Shown: piece after piece, positions 55,941-64,000 of the stretch
Layout: every line of letters starts with the position of its first letter
Numbering within the stretch: the first letter of the stretch is position 1
IMG/VR virus record: IMGVR_UViG_3300013372_003978
Coordinates: 1 to 64,000 of that record
Strand: one strand, 5' to 3'
DNA length: 64,000 nucleotides
Source: a virus
The notes under the pieces: generated by a model
Database searches by the model: none
Told to the model about the DNA's origin: nothing
The model's input: only the letters and a program-made list of their open reading frames with translations
Made by a program: the position numbers and the translations under genes

Positions 55941-56719
55941 AAGATAAAAATAAACCAATTTTTATAATAGCCCATAAATTTTATAGAGGTTATGAATCTT
56001 ACATCGAATACTATATAAGTAATATAAATAAATATTATGAAGATGCTTTAATAATTGTTGTGGATAATAATTCAACATATGTTGAAGATATTTTTAGCAC
56101 TTTGAGAAAATTTAATAACGTTATTTTATTAAAGAATGATATCGATTGTAAATTTGAAATTGGTGCTTATAAACTTGGTTTAAAATTTATTATTGATAAT
56201 GATTTTATAAGTGATTATAGTTATGTTGTTTTAACTCAAGATACATTTATACTTAAAAATAAACTAGATTTTAACTTATTAAATGAACAAAATATAACAG
56301 CAGCCCCAATTAATTCATTCACAATGGATGATATATTCAAAGATATTAGAGATGAAATTTTAATTAAACTGGGATTGTTTAATAATTTAGATAAAATTAC
56401 ATTTTGTTGGTGTAATAGTTTTATTATAGCTACTAATAAGGCTCAACAACTATTTAATTATTTTAAAGACATTATAATTACCACAAGAGATGAAAGTGGT
56501 GCCTCTGAAAGGTATTTAGCTAGAATTTTATGGGAATTAAATGATTATAAAAATAACGACATTGATGGTGATATGACAGCTTTAAAATATAGTTGGAATG
56601 GAAAAATTAACCCTTCACCAAAATATGATTGTCATAATGTAAATGTTTATGATGAAAATATAACAACATATTTTGTAAAAAAAACACAACAAAAAACTGA
56701 AAAAACTTGTGATAGATGA
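55928..56719 (+). CDS. Putative GT-A fold glycosyltransferase (263 aa)
   Basis: Strands and turns of a GT-A domain are seen: KPIFIIAHKFYRGYESYIEY, DALIIVVDNNSTYVEDIF, YSYVVLTQDTFILKNKLDF (QDT as the metal site) and a later FCWCNSFIIATNKAQQLF. The C-terminus is polar (YFVKKTQQKTEKTCDR). The central EIGAYKLGLKFIIDNDF segment resembles rhamnan-synthesis-F-type proteins, but I would not assign that family. It overlaps both neighbours. Confidence 0.65.
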   Translation: MDKLKDKNKPIFIIAHKFYRGYESYIEYYISNINKYYEDALIIVVDNNSTYVEDIFSTLRKFNNVILLKNDIDCKFEIGAYKLGLKFIIDNDFISDYSYVVLTQDTFILKNKLDFNLLNEQNITAAPINSFTMDDIFKDIRDEILIKLGLFNNLDKITFCWCNSFIIATNKAQQLFNYFKDIIITTRDESGASERYLARILWELNDYKNNDIDGDMTALKYSWNGKINPSPKYDCHNVNVYDENITTYFVKKTQQKTEKTCDR

Positions 56720-57600
56720 TAATAGATAAAATTAAAAATAGTTATATAATCTACACGAATAATCAAGTAGTACATACCAGAGAATATTATAATTATTGTG
56801 TTTCTTTATTAAAAAAATGGTTAAATGACATAGATGATGATTTAAACATTATTTTTGGTGATTATAATTTTGATTTTGATAATCCTAACAAAATAATTAA
56901 GGTAGATATTCAATGTGAACATACATTGGTTAAAAATGGTGGTCGTTCAGTTACTAATAAAATATATGGTAACGTTAAAAGTGATGATGGTTATTATCTG
57001 GTTAGAATTGATAAATTTAATTATCTTAATTCTTTAGATATGGTAATAGAATATAGCTTACCAAATATTGAAAATATTAAAACTAGTGGTAAATTTAACG
57101 ATTATTTAAATAAAGTTTTTTATGTTGCCCCTATGTTATATAAATCAAAATTTGATGGTGTTAAAACTGATATAATCACCTTATTTGACCATAATAATAA
57201 TCATAGAAGGTCTAACATATTAAATAAGTTAAAAGAATATGGGGTAAATAATAAAATAGTGACTAATTGTTTTTCACATGAATGTTTATTAAATACTTAC
57301 GATAAAACTAAAATAATGGTTAATGTTCACCAAACTGACCATCACCACACTTTTGAAGAATTAAGAGTTTTACCTGCACTATTAAATGGTGTTATTATTA
57401 TAAGTGAAGATGTTCCACTTAAAGAAGCAATACCATATAACGAATATATCATATGGTGTAACTATGAAGACATTCCTAGTAAAACCTTAGAAGTTATGAA
57501 TAATTATACTTATTATTTTGATAAATTATTTACTAATGGTAATATTGATGTTATCTTAGATAAAATTAATATTAATAATTTAGAAGCGTTTAAAAGATAA
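56716..57600 (+). CDS. GT-B-type glycosyltransferase (294 aa)
   Basis: The C-terminal half carries the donor-site pattern IMVNVHQTDHHHTFEELRVL, then PALLNGVIIISEDVPLKEAI, then EYIIWCNYEDIPSKTLEVM, as in Glyco_trans_1_2-like proteins (PF13524). The N-terminal half is less clear (YNYCVSLLKKWLNDIDDDLN). The chain is short for a full GT-B enzyme (usually 350 or more), so the N-domain may be reduced. It starts with a four-base overlap with the upstream gene. Confidence 0.7.
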   Translation: MIIDKIKNSYIIYTNNQVVHTREYYNYCVSLLKKWLNDIDDDLNIIFGDYNFDFDNPNKIIKVDIQCEHTLVKNGGRSVTNKIYGNVKSDDGYYLVRIDKFNYLNSLDMVIEYSLPNIENIKTSGKFNDYLNKVFYVAPMLYKSKFDGVKTDIITLFDHNNNHRRSNILNKLKEYGVNNKIVTNCFSHECLLNTYDKTKIMVNVHQTDHHHTFEELRVLPALLNGVIIISEDVPLKEAIPYNEYIIWCNYEDIPSKTLEVMNNYTYYFDKLFTNGNIDVILDKININNLEAFKR

Positions 57601-57603
57601 AAT

Positions 57604-59058
57604 ATGAGGGTTGCATTACTAATAGCTGGATATTTAAGAAGTTATGAAACAAATATTAAATACATTCATGATGAAATCATTAATAAATTTAATGATGTTG
57701 ATATATATTTGCACATAACTAAAGATGAAAATACTGAAGATAAATACTTTAATCAAATTCAAGAAACAGATATTAAAAAAATAATCGACACATTAAATCC
57801 AACAACAACAATAATAGAAAACAATATTGTTTATAACCCTGATAAAAGAATTAATAATGTTATGAATCATTGGGGTAAATTATATAAATTAAACCAACTT
57901 AAATCAATTAAAGAAAATGAAACATCTAATTATGATTTGGTTATTAGATATCGATTAGATTTAAATATACTTTCTAAAAACGTTTTTAATTTTGATTTAG
58001 AAAAGGGTGTTATTTATCTACCTAAAGATGCTAAGATTGATAAAGTTAAATTAACTAACCCAAACGATAAATATTTATGTGATGCGTTTGCTTTTGGTGA
58101 TTCTGAATCAATGGATAAGTATTTTAATATCTATAGTTATTATGGTAATCATATGTTACCAGTTTCAGAAACTGCTTTATATGATTACTTAACAAAAAAC
58201 AAAATAAACCATAAATTAATTAATATAAATTATAATTTTGTTTTATCTAAATGCAATGTTTTTGCTATCTGTGGTGATTCTGGTTCTGGAAAATCCACAC
58301 TAAGTAATTTATTGAAAAATGGTTATAGTGATTCATTTATGTTAGAATGTGATAGATACCATAAATGGGAAAGACATAATGAAAATTGGGATGGAATGAC
58401 TCATTTAAATCCAGAAGCTAACTACATAACAAAAATGGAAGAAGATATCTTCAATTTAAAACTTGGAAATGATATTTATCAGGTTGATTATGACCATCAT
58501 AGCGGTAAATTTACTGAAAAACAATTAATCAATCCATCAGATAATTTAATTGTTTGTGGTTTACATAGTTTATATGGTGATAATAACTTATATGATGTTA
58601 AAATATTTATGGATACTGATGATTCTCTTAAGAAAAAATGGAAAATTAAACGTGATGTAATTGAACGTGGTTATACTGTAGATAAAGTATTAAATAGTAT
58701 AGAAAAAAGACAAAACGATTTTCAAGAATATATCACACCACAAAAAGATAATGCTGATTTAATAATTAAATTTTTTACTAGAGATATTATTGATTTTAAT
58801 GATTTTGAAAGAGAAGAAAAATTAAGTTTGGAGGTTTCAATTAACAATAAATGTAAAAATCTGAACTATATTTTAAGAACTTTTAACGATTTAAATATTG
58901 ATTATACTATTATCAATGATGATAAATTTACCAAAATAATCTTTGATGAATATGTTGAATTAAACGTGGTAGATAGAAAAATTTTTAACAACAGTAAAAC
59001 GAACACATTTTACGATTATATTTTATATTTTATTTTTTCCCTTAACTTTACTAATTAA
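57604..59058 (+). CDS. Glycosyltransferase-like domain fused to a PRK/uridine-kinase-like domain (484 aa)
   Basis: Residues 1-215 resemble a GT-like unit found in capsule loci and giant viruses (RVALLIAGYLRSYETNIKYI, YDLVIRYRLDLN, DAFAFGDSESMDKYF). Residues 218-400 are a P-loop kinase of the phosphoribulokinase/uridine-kinase family: Walker A FAICGDSGSGKSTLSNLL (224-232), CDRYHKWE, MTHLNPEANY, VCGLHSLYGDNNL, KIKRDVIERGY and the end DFQEYITPQKDNADLII. The kinase may phosphorylate a sugar or nucleoside that feeds donor synthesis. Residues 400-484 are of unknown fold. No other kinase is seen in the cluster. Confidence 0.8.
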   Translation: MRVALLIAGYLRSYETNIKYIHDEIINKFNDVDIYLHITKDENTEDKYFNQIQETDIKKIIDTLNPTTTIIENNIVYNPDKRINNVMNHWGKLYKLNQLKSIKENETSNYDLVIRYRLDLNILSKNVFNFDLEKGVIYLPKDAKIDKVKLTNPNDKYLCDAFAFGDSESMDKYFNIYSYYGNHMLPVSETALYDYLTKNKINHKLININYNFVLSKCNVFAICGDSGSGKSTLSNLLKNGYSDSFMLECDRYHKWERHNENWDGMTHLNPEANYITKMEEDIFNLKLGNDIYQVDYDHHSGKFTEKQLINPSDNLIVCGLHSLYGDNNLYDVKIFMDTDDSLKKKWKIKRDVIERGYTVDKVLNSIEKRQNDFQEYITPQKDNADLIIKFFTRDIIDFNDFEREEKLSLEVSINNKCKNLNYILRTFNDLNIDYTIINDDKFTKIIFDEYVELNVVDRKIFNNSKTNTFYDYILYFIFSLNFTN

Positions 59059-59077
59059 TTTTATTTTCGTATATTTG
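59047..59077 (+). promoter_or_regulatory. Candidate promoter giving a very short or leaderless transcript
   Basis: TTTA (59047-59050), a 19-bp spacer and TATATTTG (59070-59077) match the host consensus with one change in the -33 box. Initiation four to six bases downstream would fall at or near the ATG at 59081. Confidence 0.55.
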
Positions 59078-59080
59078 CAT

Positions 59081-60208
59081 ATGGAAAATAAAATTAGAAA
59101 AAATTGTATCTTTTGTGAAAATGAACTAAGAAAAGATTTTTTTAGTAATGATTTAAACAACTATGTTGCTCACTACTCAGTAAATCAAGACGCTAATAAT
59201 GATGATATGCAAAACATACCTTTTAATGTTTGTGTATGTGATTATTGTAAAACTCCACAATTAAAATATTTAGGCGATTTAAATGAAATTTATAAACTTA
59301 ACCATGCTGATAGTACTGGTAAGATTATGAATAGTTTACACCGTGAAAACTTATCATTAATTTTAAAATATAAAGATTCAATAACTAACATTATTGAAAT
59401 AGGAAGTTCTAAAGGTATCTTAGCTGACGAAGTAATTAAAAACATTGATTTAACTTATTATATAATAGAACCTAGTTATTTTGGTGACATTAATGATAAG
59501 AAAATTATAATCCCAGACTTTTATGAAAATGTGGATGATTCAGTAATAAATGCTAATACTATGGTTATATCACATGTGTTTGAACATTTTTACCAACCAA
59601 TGGAGATTCTAAATAAAATAAGTAATAATAAAAAGATTGAAAATTTCTTTTTAGTTTTTCCTGATTTAGAATACTACATAAATAATGATGTTTTACATGT
59701 CTTAAATACCGAACATACATTTTATGTCGATAATCAATTTTTAATTAATTTATTAAAACATGTTGGTTTTGATTTGATAGAGCAAAGAAACCATGAAAAC
59801 CATTCAGTATTGTTCTATTTTAAAAGAAATGACTCTGAAATTAATAACAATAAAATCGATTTTAAAAATACCAATTATGATTTGGATATATACTATTCAA
59901 AAATAAAAAATACTGTTGATAAATTCAACACTGTTATGTACAAAAATAAAGATAAAGAAATCTATCTTTGGCCAGCATCTATCCATTCATTATATTTATT
60001 AAATTTTGGTCTAAAAATAGAAGGTGTGACTGGATTTTTAGATAATAGTAAACTTAAAATTGGTAAGAAAATGTATGGAACCAATTTAACTGTTTTTGAT
60101 TTTAAAGATAAAGTTACTGAAAAAGATGACAATGTTATTATCCTAGTAAGTGGTGGGGTGTTCAATCGTGAAGTTCAACATCAATTAACAATAAATAAAA
60201 GTATTTAA
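59081..60208 (+). CDS. Sugar C-methyltransferase-like SAM enzyme (375 aa)
   Basis: The N-terminus carries a zinc-binding domain with C9, C12, C53 and C56 (NCIFCENELR and CVCDYCKTPQ). The SAM-binding motif NIIEIGSSKGILADEV follows near residue 103, then VISHVFEHFYQP and FFLVFPDLEYYI. The C-terminal domain (about 270-375) has EIYLWPASIHSLYLL and DNVIILVSGG. This zinc domain, Methyltransf_23-type core and C-terminal domain match sugar C-methyltransferases that act on NDP-keto-sugars in deoxysugar pathways. A TTG six bases upstream would add MH, but the ATG at 59081 is preferred because of the promoter. Confidence 0.85.
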   Translation: MENKIRKNCIFCENELRKDFFSNDLNNYVAHYSVNQDANNDDMQNIPFNVCVCDYCKTPQLKYLGDLNEIYKLNHADSTGKIMNSLHRENLSLILKYKDSITNIIEIGSSKGILADEVIKNIDLTYYIIEPSYFGDINDKKIIIPDFYENVDDSVINANTMVISHVFEHFYQPMEILNKISNNKKIENFFLVFPDLEYYINNDVLHVLNTEHTFYVDNQFLINLLKHVGFDLIEQRNHENHSVLFYFKRNDSEINNNKIDFKNTNYDLDIYYSKIKNTVDKFNTVMYKNKDKEIYLWPASIHSLYLLNFGLKIEGVTGFLDNSKLKIGKKMYGTNLTVFDFKDKVTEKDDNVIILVSGGVFNREVQHQLTINKSI

Positions 60209-60209
60209 T

Positions 60210-60887
60210 ATGAATATGGTTAAAATAACTAATAATTTAATATCCCTATCTAAAGCCATATCAAAGTACTGTGTTGGTATGGAAGGTAATATATCTGGCA
60301 AAATAGATGGAAATTCTTTTTTAATAAAAGCCAGTGGTCAAAATTTATCAAATTTAAAAGAGGATGGTCTAGTAGAATTCTCAATGGATGGTATTCAATT
60401 AAATAACCCAGATAAAAAAGGTAGCATGGAATTAACTTTCCATACTTTTTTATTAGGGTTTGAAGATATTAATTACATATCACATACACACCCAACAAAC
60501 ACTTTAAAAATTTTATGTACCAATTACGCAAATGATTTTGCTAATAAGCGATTATTTCCAGACCAAGTAGTTTTTAATGGTGTTAAAGCATGTTTAGTTC
60601 CTTATGCTAAACCTGGTGAAAAATTAACTGAATTAATTAAACAACACATTAATTGGTTCATTGAAGAAGAAAAATATTTTCCAAAATTAATTTTATTAAA
60701 AAACCATGGTATTATTGCGTGTGGTAATTCTATTAATGAATGTATCATTGCTACTGATATTTGTGAAAAAGCTGCAAAAATTTTTATTGGGGGTATTGGA
60801 TTAGGTGATATACATTTTTTAAGTGATAAAGAAATAAATGATTTAATTATTGATGATAATGAAAAATATAGAAAAAATTTATTATGA
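60210..60887 (+). CDS. Class II aldolase/adducin-family protein (225 aa)
   Basis: The protein follows L-fuculose-phosphate aldolase-type enzymes: GNISGKIDGNSFLIKASGQN near the start, SMELTFHTFLLG with the catalytic Glu, ISHTHPTNTLKIL with zinc ligands His92 and His94, and LLKNHGIIACGNSINE with the third His. The reaction is a retro-aldol cleavage or epimerisation of a sugar phosphate. In this cluster it may make or recycle a sugar intermediate. The start is MNMVK and Met3 is an alternative. It begins one base after the methyltransferase. Confidence 0.87.
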   Translation: MNMVKITNNLISLSKAISKYCVGMEGNISGKIDGNSFLIKASGQNLSNLKEDGLVEFSMDGIQLNNPDKKGSMELTFHTFLLGFEDINYISHTHPTNTLKILCTNYANDFANKRLFPDQVVFNGVKACLVPYAKPGEKLTELIKQHINWFIEEEKYFPKLILLKNHGIIACGNSINECIIATDICEKAAKIFIGGIGLGDIHFLSDKEINDLIIDDNEKYRKNLL

Positions 60888-61630
60888 AAACAGAAGGAAT
60901 AAGTTTAGGGTGGAATTGTTCTGCCGCTCAGGATGGTCTTAAATTAGGTTTAAGGAATACAAAAAGTAATGGGTATAAAACATGTCCGTTTGATATGATG
61001 ATAACCAATTATGTGGGTATGTGTAAATGTATTGAAGATGATTTTAAATACTTTTGCGACCCAAATTATTTAGAACTAAGAAAAGCCCCTAAAATGTCTC
61101 CACATATCCCAAATCAAAAAGATGATGAAATGTGGGTTTTTAATTCTTATTATAATTTTTATTTTAATCATGAATCACCATATCATGGTAATCTTTATTT
61201 AAATGAGCAATGGAGTGGACCAAACCATTTTGTCAATAACAATTTTGAAAAATTCGTTGAAAGGTATGAAAGACGAATTAATAATTTTAGGGGGTATATG
61301 ACTGGTTTAGAACTAGTTAATTTTATCGTATGGCGTTATAACGCAATACCTTATGAATTAGTGGATATTATTAAAGAAAAATACCCTAATTTAAATTTTA
61401 AAGTTAATACTATTATAGATTTTGGTAGACATACTGTTGATTGTTTAATAACTAACACACCAGAAGCTTCAAAAGAATATGAAATGGATTATCTTAGATA
61501 TATGAACATAACTGAAAATGAATACCCAGAAGAATTTTCCAGGTATAGAAATGAATTAATAACTAAGGATATTAAAAATGATGAACATATCATTTTAATT
61601 TATCCAACTAAAATCTCTAGTTTAAACTAA
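60884..61630 (+). CDS. DUF1796 papain-like fold protein (248 aa)
   Basis: The opening EGISLGWNCSAAQDGLKLGL, then YKTCPFDMMITNYVGMCKCI, is the DUF1796 signature with a conserved Cys in the first helix and the PFDxM segment. Later RHTVDCLITNTPEASKEYEM and DEHIILIYPTKISS complete the domain. Family members are predicted papain-like cysteine enzymes, and they occur often in capsule and glycan loci. The catalytic role is inferred from the fold. It is translationally coupled to both neighbours. Confidence 0.8.
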   Translation: MKTEGISLGWNCSAAQDGLKLGLRNTKSNGYKTCPFDMMITNYVGMCKCIEDDFKYFCDPNYLELRKAPKMSPHIPNQKDDEMWVFNSYYNFYFNHESPYHGNLYLNEQWSGPNHFVNNNFEKFVERYERRINNFRGYMTGLELVNFIVWRYNAIPYELVDIIKEKYPNLNFKVNTIIDFGRHTVDCLITNTPEASKEYEMDYLRYMNITENEYPEEFSRYRNELITKDIKNDEHIILIYPTKISSLN

Positions 61631-61929
61631 TGAAAACAAGAATAATTTACGTAGACATTGATGAAACTATTTGTGAAACACCAGAACCTAGAAACTATTT
61701 TAATGCTGAACCGATAAAAGAAAATATCGCTAAAATTAATGAGTTGTATGATGAAGGTAACACAATAGTTTATTGGACTGCTCGTGGTAGTAGAACACAA
61801 ATTAATTGGTATGATTTAACTAAACAACAATTGATTGAATGGGGTGCGAAACACCATGAATTAAATGTAAGTAAACCATACTATGATTTGTTTATTGATG
61901 ACAAAACACTTAGAATTGAAGAAATATGA
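61630..61929 (+). CDS. Small HAD-family phosphatase (99 aa)
   Basis: The HAD nucleophile motif IIYVDIDETICETPEPR has D9 and D11, motif II lies at IVYWTARGSRTQ (Thr) and motif III/IV at PYYDLFIDDKTLRIEE. This matches the small capsule-locus HAD phosphatases. It is probably a sugar-phosphate phosphatase feeding the nucleotidyltransferase at the end of the window, but its substrate is unknown. It has the one-base or four-base overlaps typical of this operon. Confidence 0.88.
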   Translation: MKTRIIYVDIDETICETPEPRNYFNAEPIKENIAKINELYDEGNTIVYWTARGSRTQINWYDLTKQQLIEWGAKHHELNVSKPYYDLFIDDKTLRIEEI

Positions 61930-62849
61930 AAAATAAAAAAATAATACTTATCCCACCAAATTTAGCATATGGTGATTGCTTATCCGTTATAGGATTAGTT
62001 TATTATTTGCTAGAATATTATGAATCAGTTTATTTTTATTTGGGTGAAACTGATACTTTATTAAATTATTATTCTGATTATTTTTCTAATGACCCATTAT
62101 ATAATCAAAGGATTTTTATTGTTGTAAAACCAGAAATTTTAATTAATAATGGTGAATATGGTGAATATCATATATGTAATACTTTAACTGGTGATTGGTT
62201 ATCGGCAAAAACTAATTATGCTGAACTTCCAAATATCAATAAAGAGTTTTACTTCAATGATTTAAATCCAATTTATAATAAATTAAAAATTCCTAACGAA
62301 CATTTATGTTTACCTAATAAACATTTACCTTCTTTAGAGTTGGAAATTAATCATTTATTTTATTATGAATTGATTGGTTTAAACAATAACGTTAGAATGG
62401 ATTACTTCAATTATGAAAGAAATTTACAAAAAGAACGGATGTTTAAAAATCAAATACTTGCAAATTATGGTTTAGAACCTAATAGCAAATATAATATAAT
62501 AAACGACCCTACAGGACAATTTAATGAAATCATACCTTACATTAAAAATGGGTTTAAAACAATTAACATTAACTTTTTAGCACCTAGTATTGGTAATTTA
62601 TTAACTTTGTTGGAAGAAGCTGAAAGCATACATTTTATTGAAGGATGTAACGTTAACTTTTTTTATCATTGTCAATATAAGAATATTTTTAAATATGATA
62701 AAAAAATATATTTTCATACTTGGGTTCGCAATAGACATTGGTTATATCCAAATATGAATTTAGATTACGCATGGAAAATGATGGATACACCAAAATTACT
62801 AAATTGGGAATTTATCTTTGATAAAAATGAAACACAAAATATAATTTAA
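61926..62849 (+). CDS. GT-B-like protein of uncertain family (307 aa)
   Basis: The protein begins with a Rossmann-like strand and glycine turn (KKIILIPPNLAYGDCLSVIG), as in GT9-type heptosyltransferases and other GT-B enzymes. It has a C-terminal half with NIINDPTGQFNEIIPYIKNG, LLTLLEEAESIHFIEGCNV and NFFYHCQYKNIFKYDKK. It is too diverged to name a family. It overlaps the HAD gene by four bases and is followed three bases later by the GDPD-like gene. Confidence 0.6.
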   Translation: MKNKKIILIPPNLAYGDCLSVIGLVYYLLEYYESVYFYLGETDTLLNYYSDYFSNDPLYNQRIFIVVKPEILINNGEYGEYHICNTLTGDWLSAKTNYAELPNINKEFYFNDLNPIYNKLKIPNEHLCLPNKHLPSLELEINHLFYYELIGLNNNVRMDYFNYERNLQKERMFKNQILANYGLEPNSKYNIINDPTGQFNEIIPYIKNGFKTININFLAPSIGNLLTLLEEAESIHFIEGCNVNFFYHCQYKNIFKYDKKIYFHTWVRNRHWLYPNMNLDYAWKMMDTPKLLNWEFIFDKNETQNII

Positions 62850-62852
62850 AAT

Positions 62853-63344
62853 ATGAAATTAATATCCCATAGAGGAAATATAATCGGACCAAATTTAAAA
62901 AGAGAAAACTCACCATCATATATTGACACTGCAATATGTGCTGGTTATGATGTTGAAGTGGATATAAATTTTACAAATGGTAAATTTTATCTAGGTCATG
63001 ATACACCTGATTATGAAATAACTGAAATTTGGATGACTAAAAGAAAATATAACATATGGTTTCACTGTAAAAATTTAGAAGCTGCATCAGAGCTTATCAA
63101 ATTACAAAAAAAATATGATATAGAGTTTAAGTTTTTTTGTCATTCATCTGATTCTTTTATTTTAACTAGTAATGATTATATTTGGGTTCATGATTTATCC
63201 TTAGATTTAAATAACAAATGTATTATTCCATTATTAAGTGATACTGATGTTTTAAAATATAACGGTAAATTAGTTTATGGTGTGTGTACTGATTATATTA
63301 GTTTAGCAGCATTTAATTTAAAACAAAAAGGATTATACAAATAA
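62853..63344 (+). CDS. Small GDPD-like phosphodiesterase domain protein (163 aa)
   Basis: The N-terminal half follows glycerophosphodiester phosphodiesterases: KLISHRGNIIGPNLKRENSP with H6 and R7, GYDVEVDINF with E35 and D37, and FYLGHDTPDYEI with H49, the metal and catalytic positions. At 163 residues it is shorter than bacterial GDPD (about 240 or more), so only part of the TIM barrel is present. Such mini-domains occur in capsule loci. It could cleave or transfer glycerophosphate-type groups. Activity is inferred. Confidence 0.75.
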   Translation: MKLISHRGNIIGPNLKRENSPSYIDTAICAGYDVEVDINFTNGKFYLGHDTPDYEITEIWMTKRKYNIWFHCKNLEAASELIKLQKKYDIEFKFFCHSSDSFILTSNDYIWVHDLSLDLNNKCIIPLLSDTDVLKYNGKLVYGVCTDYISLAAFNLKQKGLYK

Positions 63345-63349
63345 AAAAA

Positions 63350-64000
63350 ATGAATAAAAATATACAATTAATTATACCTATGTCTGGTGTTGGTAAACGT
63401 TTTATCGATGCTGGTTACGCTGATACTAAATCACTTATTATTGTCGATGGAAAACCAATAATTCAACACGTAGTTGAAATGTTTAATAGCCCTGATGATG
63501 TTATTTTCATTTGTAATGAAATACATTTAAGAGATACTAATATGAGAGAAATATTAGAATCAATATCGCCAAATTGTAAGATATTTTCTGTATCTAATGA
63601 GAATAGAAAAGGACCTGTTGATGCTGTTTATCAAATAGCTGAATATATCGATGACAATAGAGAAGTTATCGTTAGTTATTGTGATTATGGTACTTATTGG
63701 AATTACGACAAATTTTTAAAGGAAACTAGAGAAGCAAATTCTGATGGTGCTATTGCATGTTACACTGGATTTCATCCACACATGTTAGGTTCTGATAATT
63801 ATGCATTTGTTAAAATGGAAGATGATAAAGCAGTAGCGATTCAAGAAAAAAAACCTTTCACTGATAATAAAATGGCTGAATTAGCTTCTAATGGTACTTA
63901 TTATTTTAAAACTGGACGTATAGTAAAAGATAAGTTTAAAGAATTAATAGATTTAAACCATTCATTAAATAATGAATTTTATGTTAGTTTAGTTTATAAT
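63350..64000 (+). CDS. Sugar-phosphate nucleotidyltransferase, C-terminally cut by the window
   Basis: The N-terminal 217 residues are present, starting MNKNIQLIIPMSGVGKRF. The G-x-G-K-R-F nucleotide-binding signature is followed by ADTKSLIIVDGKPIIQHVVE and VIVSYCDYGTYWNYDKFL, the metal-binding Asp region. Such enzymes couple a sugar 1-phosphate to NTP to give NDP-sugar, the donor for the glycosyltransferases upstream. The first in-frame ATG is at 63350, five bases after the GDPD-like stop. The frame is open at the window edge. Confidence 0.9.
   Translation, partial: MNKNIQLIIPMSGVGKRFIDAGYADTKSLIIVDGKPIIQHVVEMFNSPDDVIFICNEIHLRDTNMREILESISPNCKIFSVSNENRKGPVDAVYQIAEYIDDNREVIVSYCDYGTYWNYDKFLKETREANSDGAIACYTGFHPHMLGSDNYAFVKMEDDKAVAIQEKKPFTDNKMAELASNGTYYFKTGRIVKDKFKELIDLNHSLNNEFYVSLVYN

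Noticed and set aside
43911-64000. Bacterial capsule locus joined by mis-assembly
   Set aside because: Composition, leader style and tight overlaps match the neighbouring phage genes, dUTPase and an HD-like gene sit at its head, and there are no transport genes (Wzx, Wzy, ABC) as in bacterial loci. The possibility is not fully excluded without read data.

Overview
The window is a gene-dense, AT-rich segment of a large tailed-phage genome (caudovirus, probably a large myovirus-like phage). Evidence: a B-family DNA polymerase of 1,244 residues, an SNF2 helicase, a phage-type dUTPase, a free-standing GIY-YIG/NUMOD endonuclease, and about 41 kb dominated by fibre-like structural genes. The host is probably a member of the Bacteroidota. 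Several intergenic spaces carry the TTTG-N(~20)-TAnnTTTG promoter of that phylum, and start codons are preceded by A/T-rich leaders instead of Shine-Dalgarno sequences. No integrase, tRNA, rRNA, CRISPR array or transposase was seen. No gap between genes exceeds about 130 bases.

Layout. (1) 1-15550, minus strand: a fibre operon with a LamG-like protein, a 1,203-aa fibre, two tiny proteins, an 853-aa BspA/DUF285 repeat protein, a 150-aa protein and a giant 2,471-aa fibre. (2) 15677-16447: a GIY-YIG homing endonuclease with a terminator on each side. (3) 16575-19648, minus: three virion-type proteins. (4) 19759-23364, plus: SNF2 helicase, glutaredoxin, a neck/connector-like protein and a 100-aa unknown, closed by a bidirectional terminator. 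(5) 23408-27142, minus: DNA polymerase with its own host-like promoter. (6) 27267-41051, minus: a second fibre operon with BppU-like, 17-residue-repeat, Asn-rich beta-helix and S74-chaperone proteins, plus a 2OG-Fe(II) oxygenase. (7) 41114-43826, plus: five small unrecognised, probably virion-related genes ending at a terminator. (8) 43911 to the window edge, plus: about 20 kb of tightly overlapping genes. These encode about a dozen glycosyltransferases of several fold classes, a glycosyltransferase-kinase fusion, a sugar C-methyltransferase, a class II aldolase, a HAD phosphatase, a DUF1796 protein, a small GDPD-like protein and a sugar nucleotidyltransferase. Nucleotide-pool genes (HD-like, dUTPase, IMPDH/GMP reductase) lie at its head.

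The most striking inference is a phage-encoded glycan assembly system (region 8) in the same genome as an unusually large set of Ser/Thr/Asn-rich repetitive fibres (regions 1 and 6). Three fibres share 75 copies of a 17-residue SNF-G-AG repeat and a common cap module, and an oxygenase sits among the fibre genes. One reading is that the phage builds and attaches its own glycans to its fibres. Alternatives are remodelling of the host surface, or surface mimicry.

Two promoter classes appear to be present. Host-like TAnnTTTG boxes precede the polymerase, helicase and glycan/nucleotide genes. A separate ATATTTATAATAAAA-like element lies just upstream of structural transcription units and is a candidate phage-specific late promoter or leader element.
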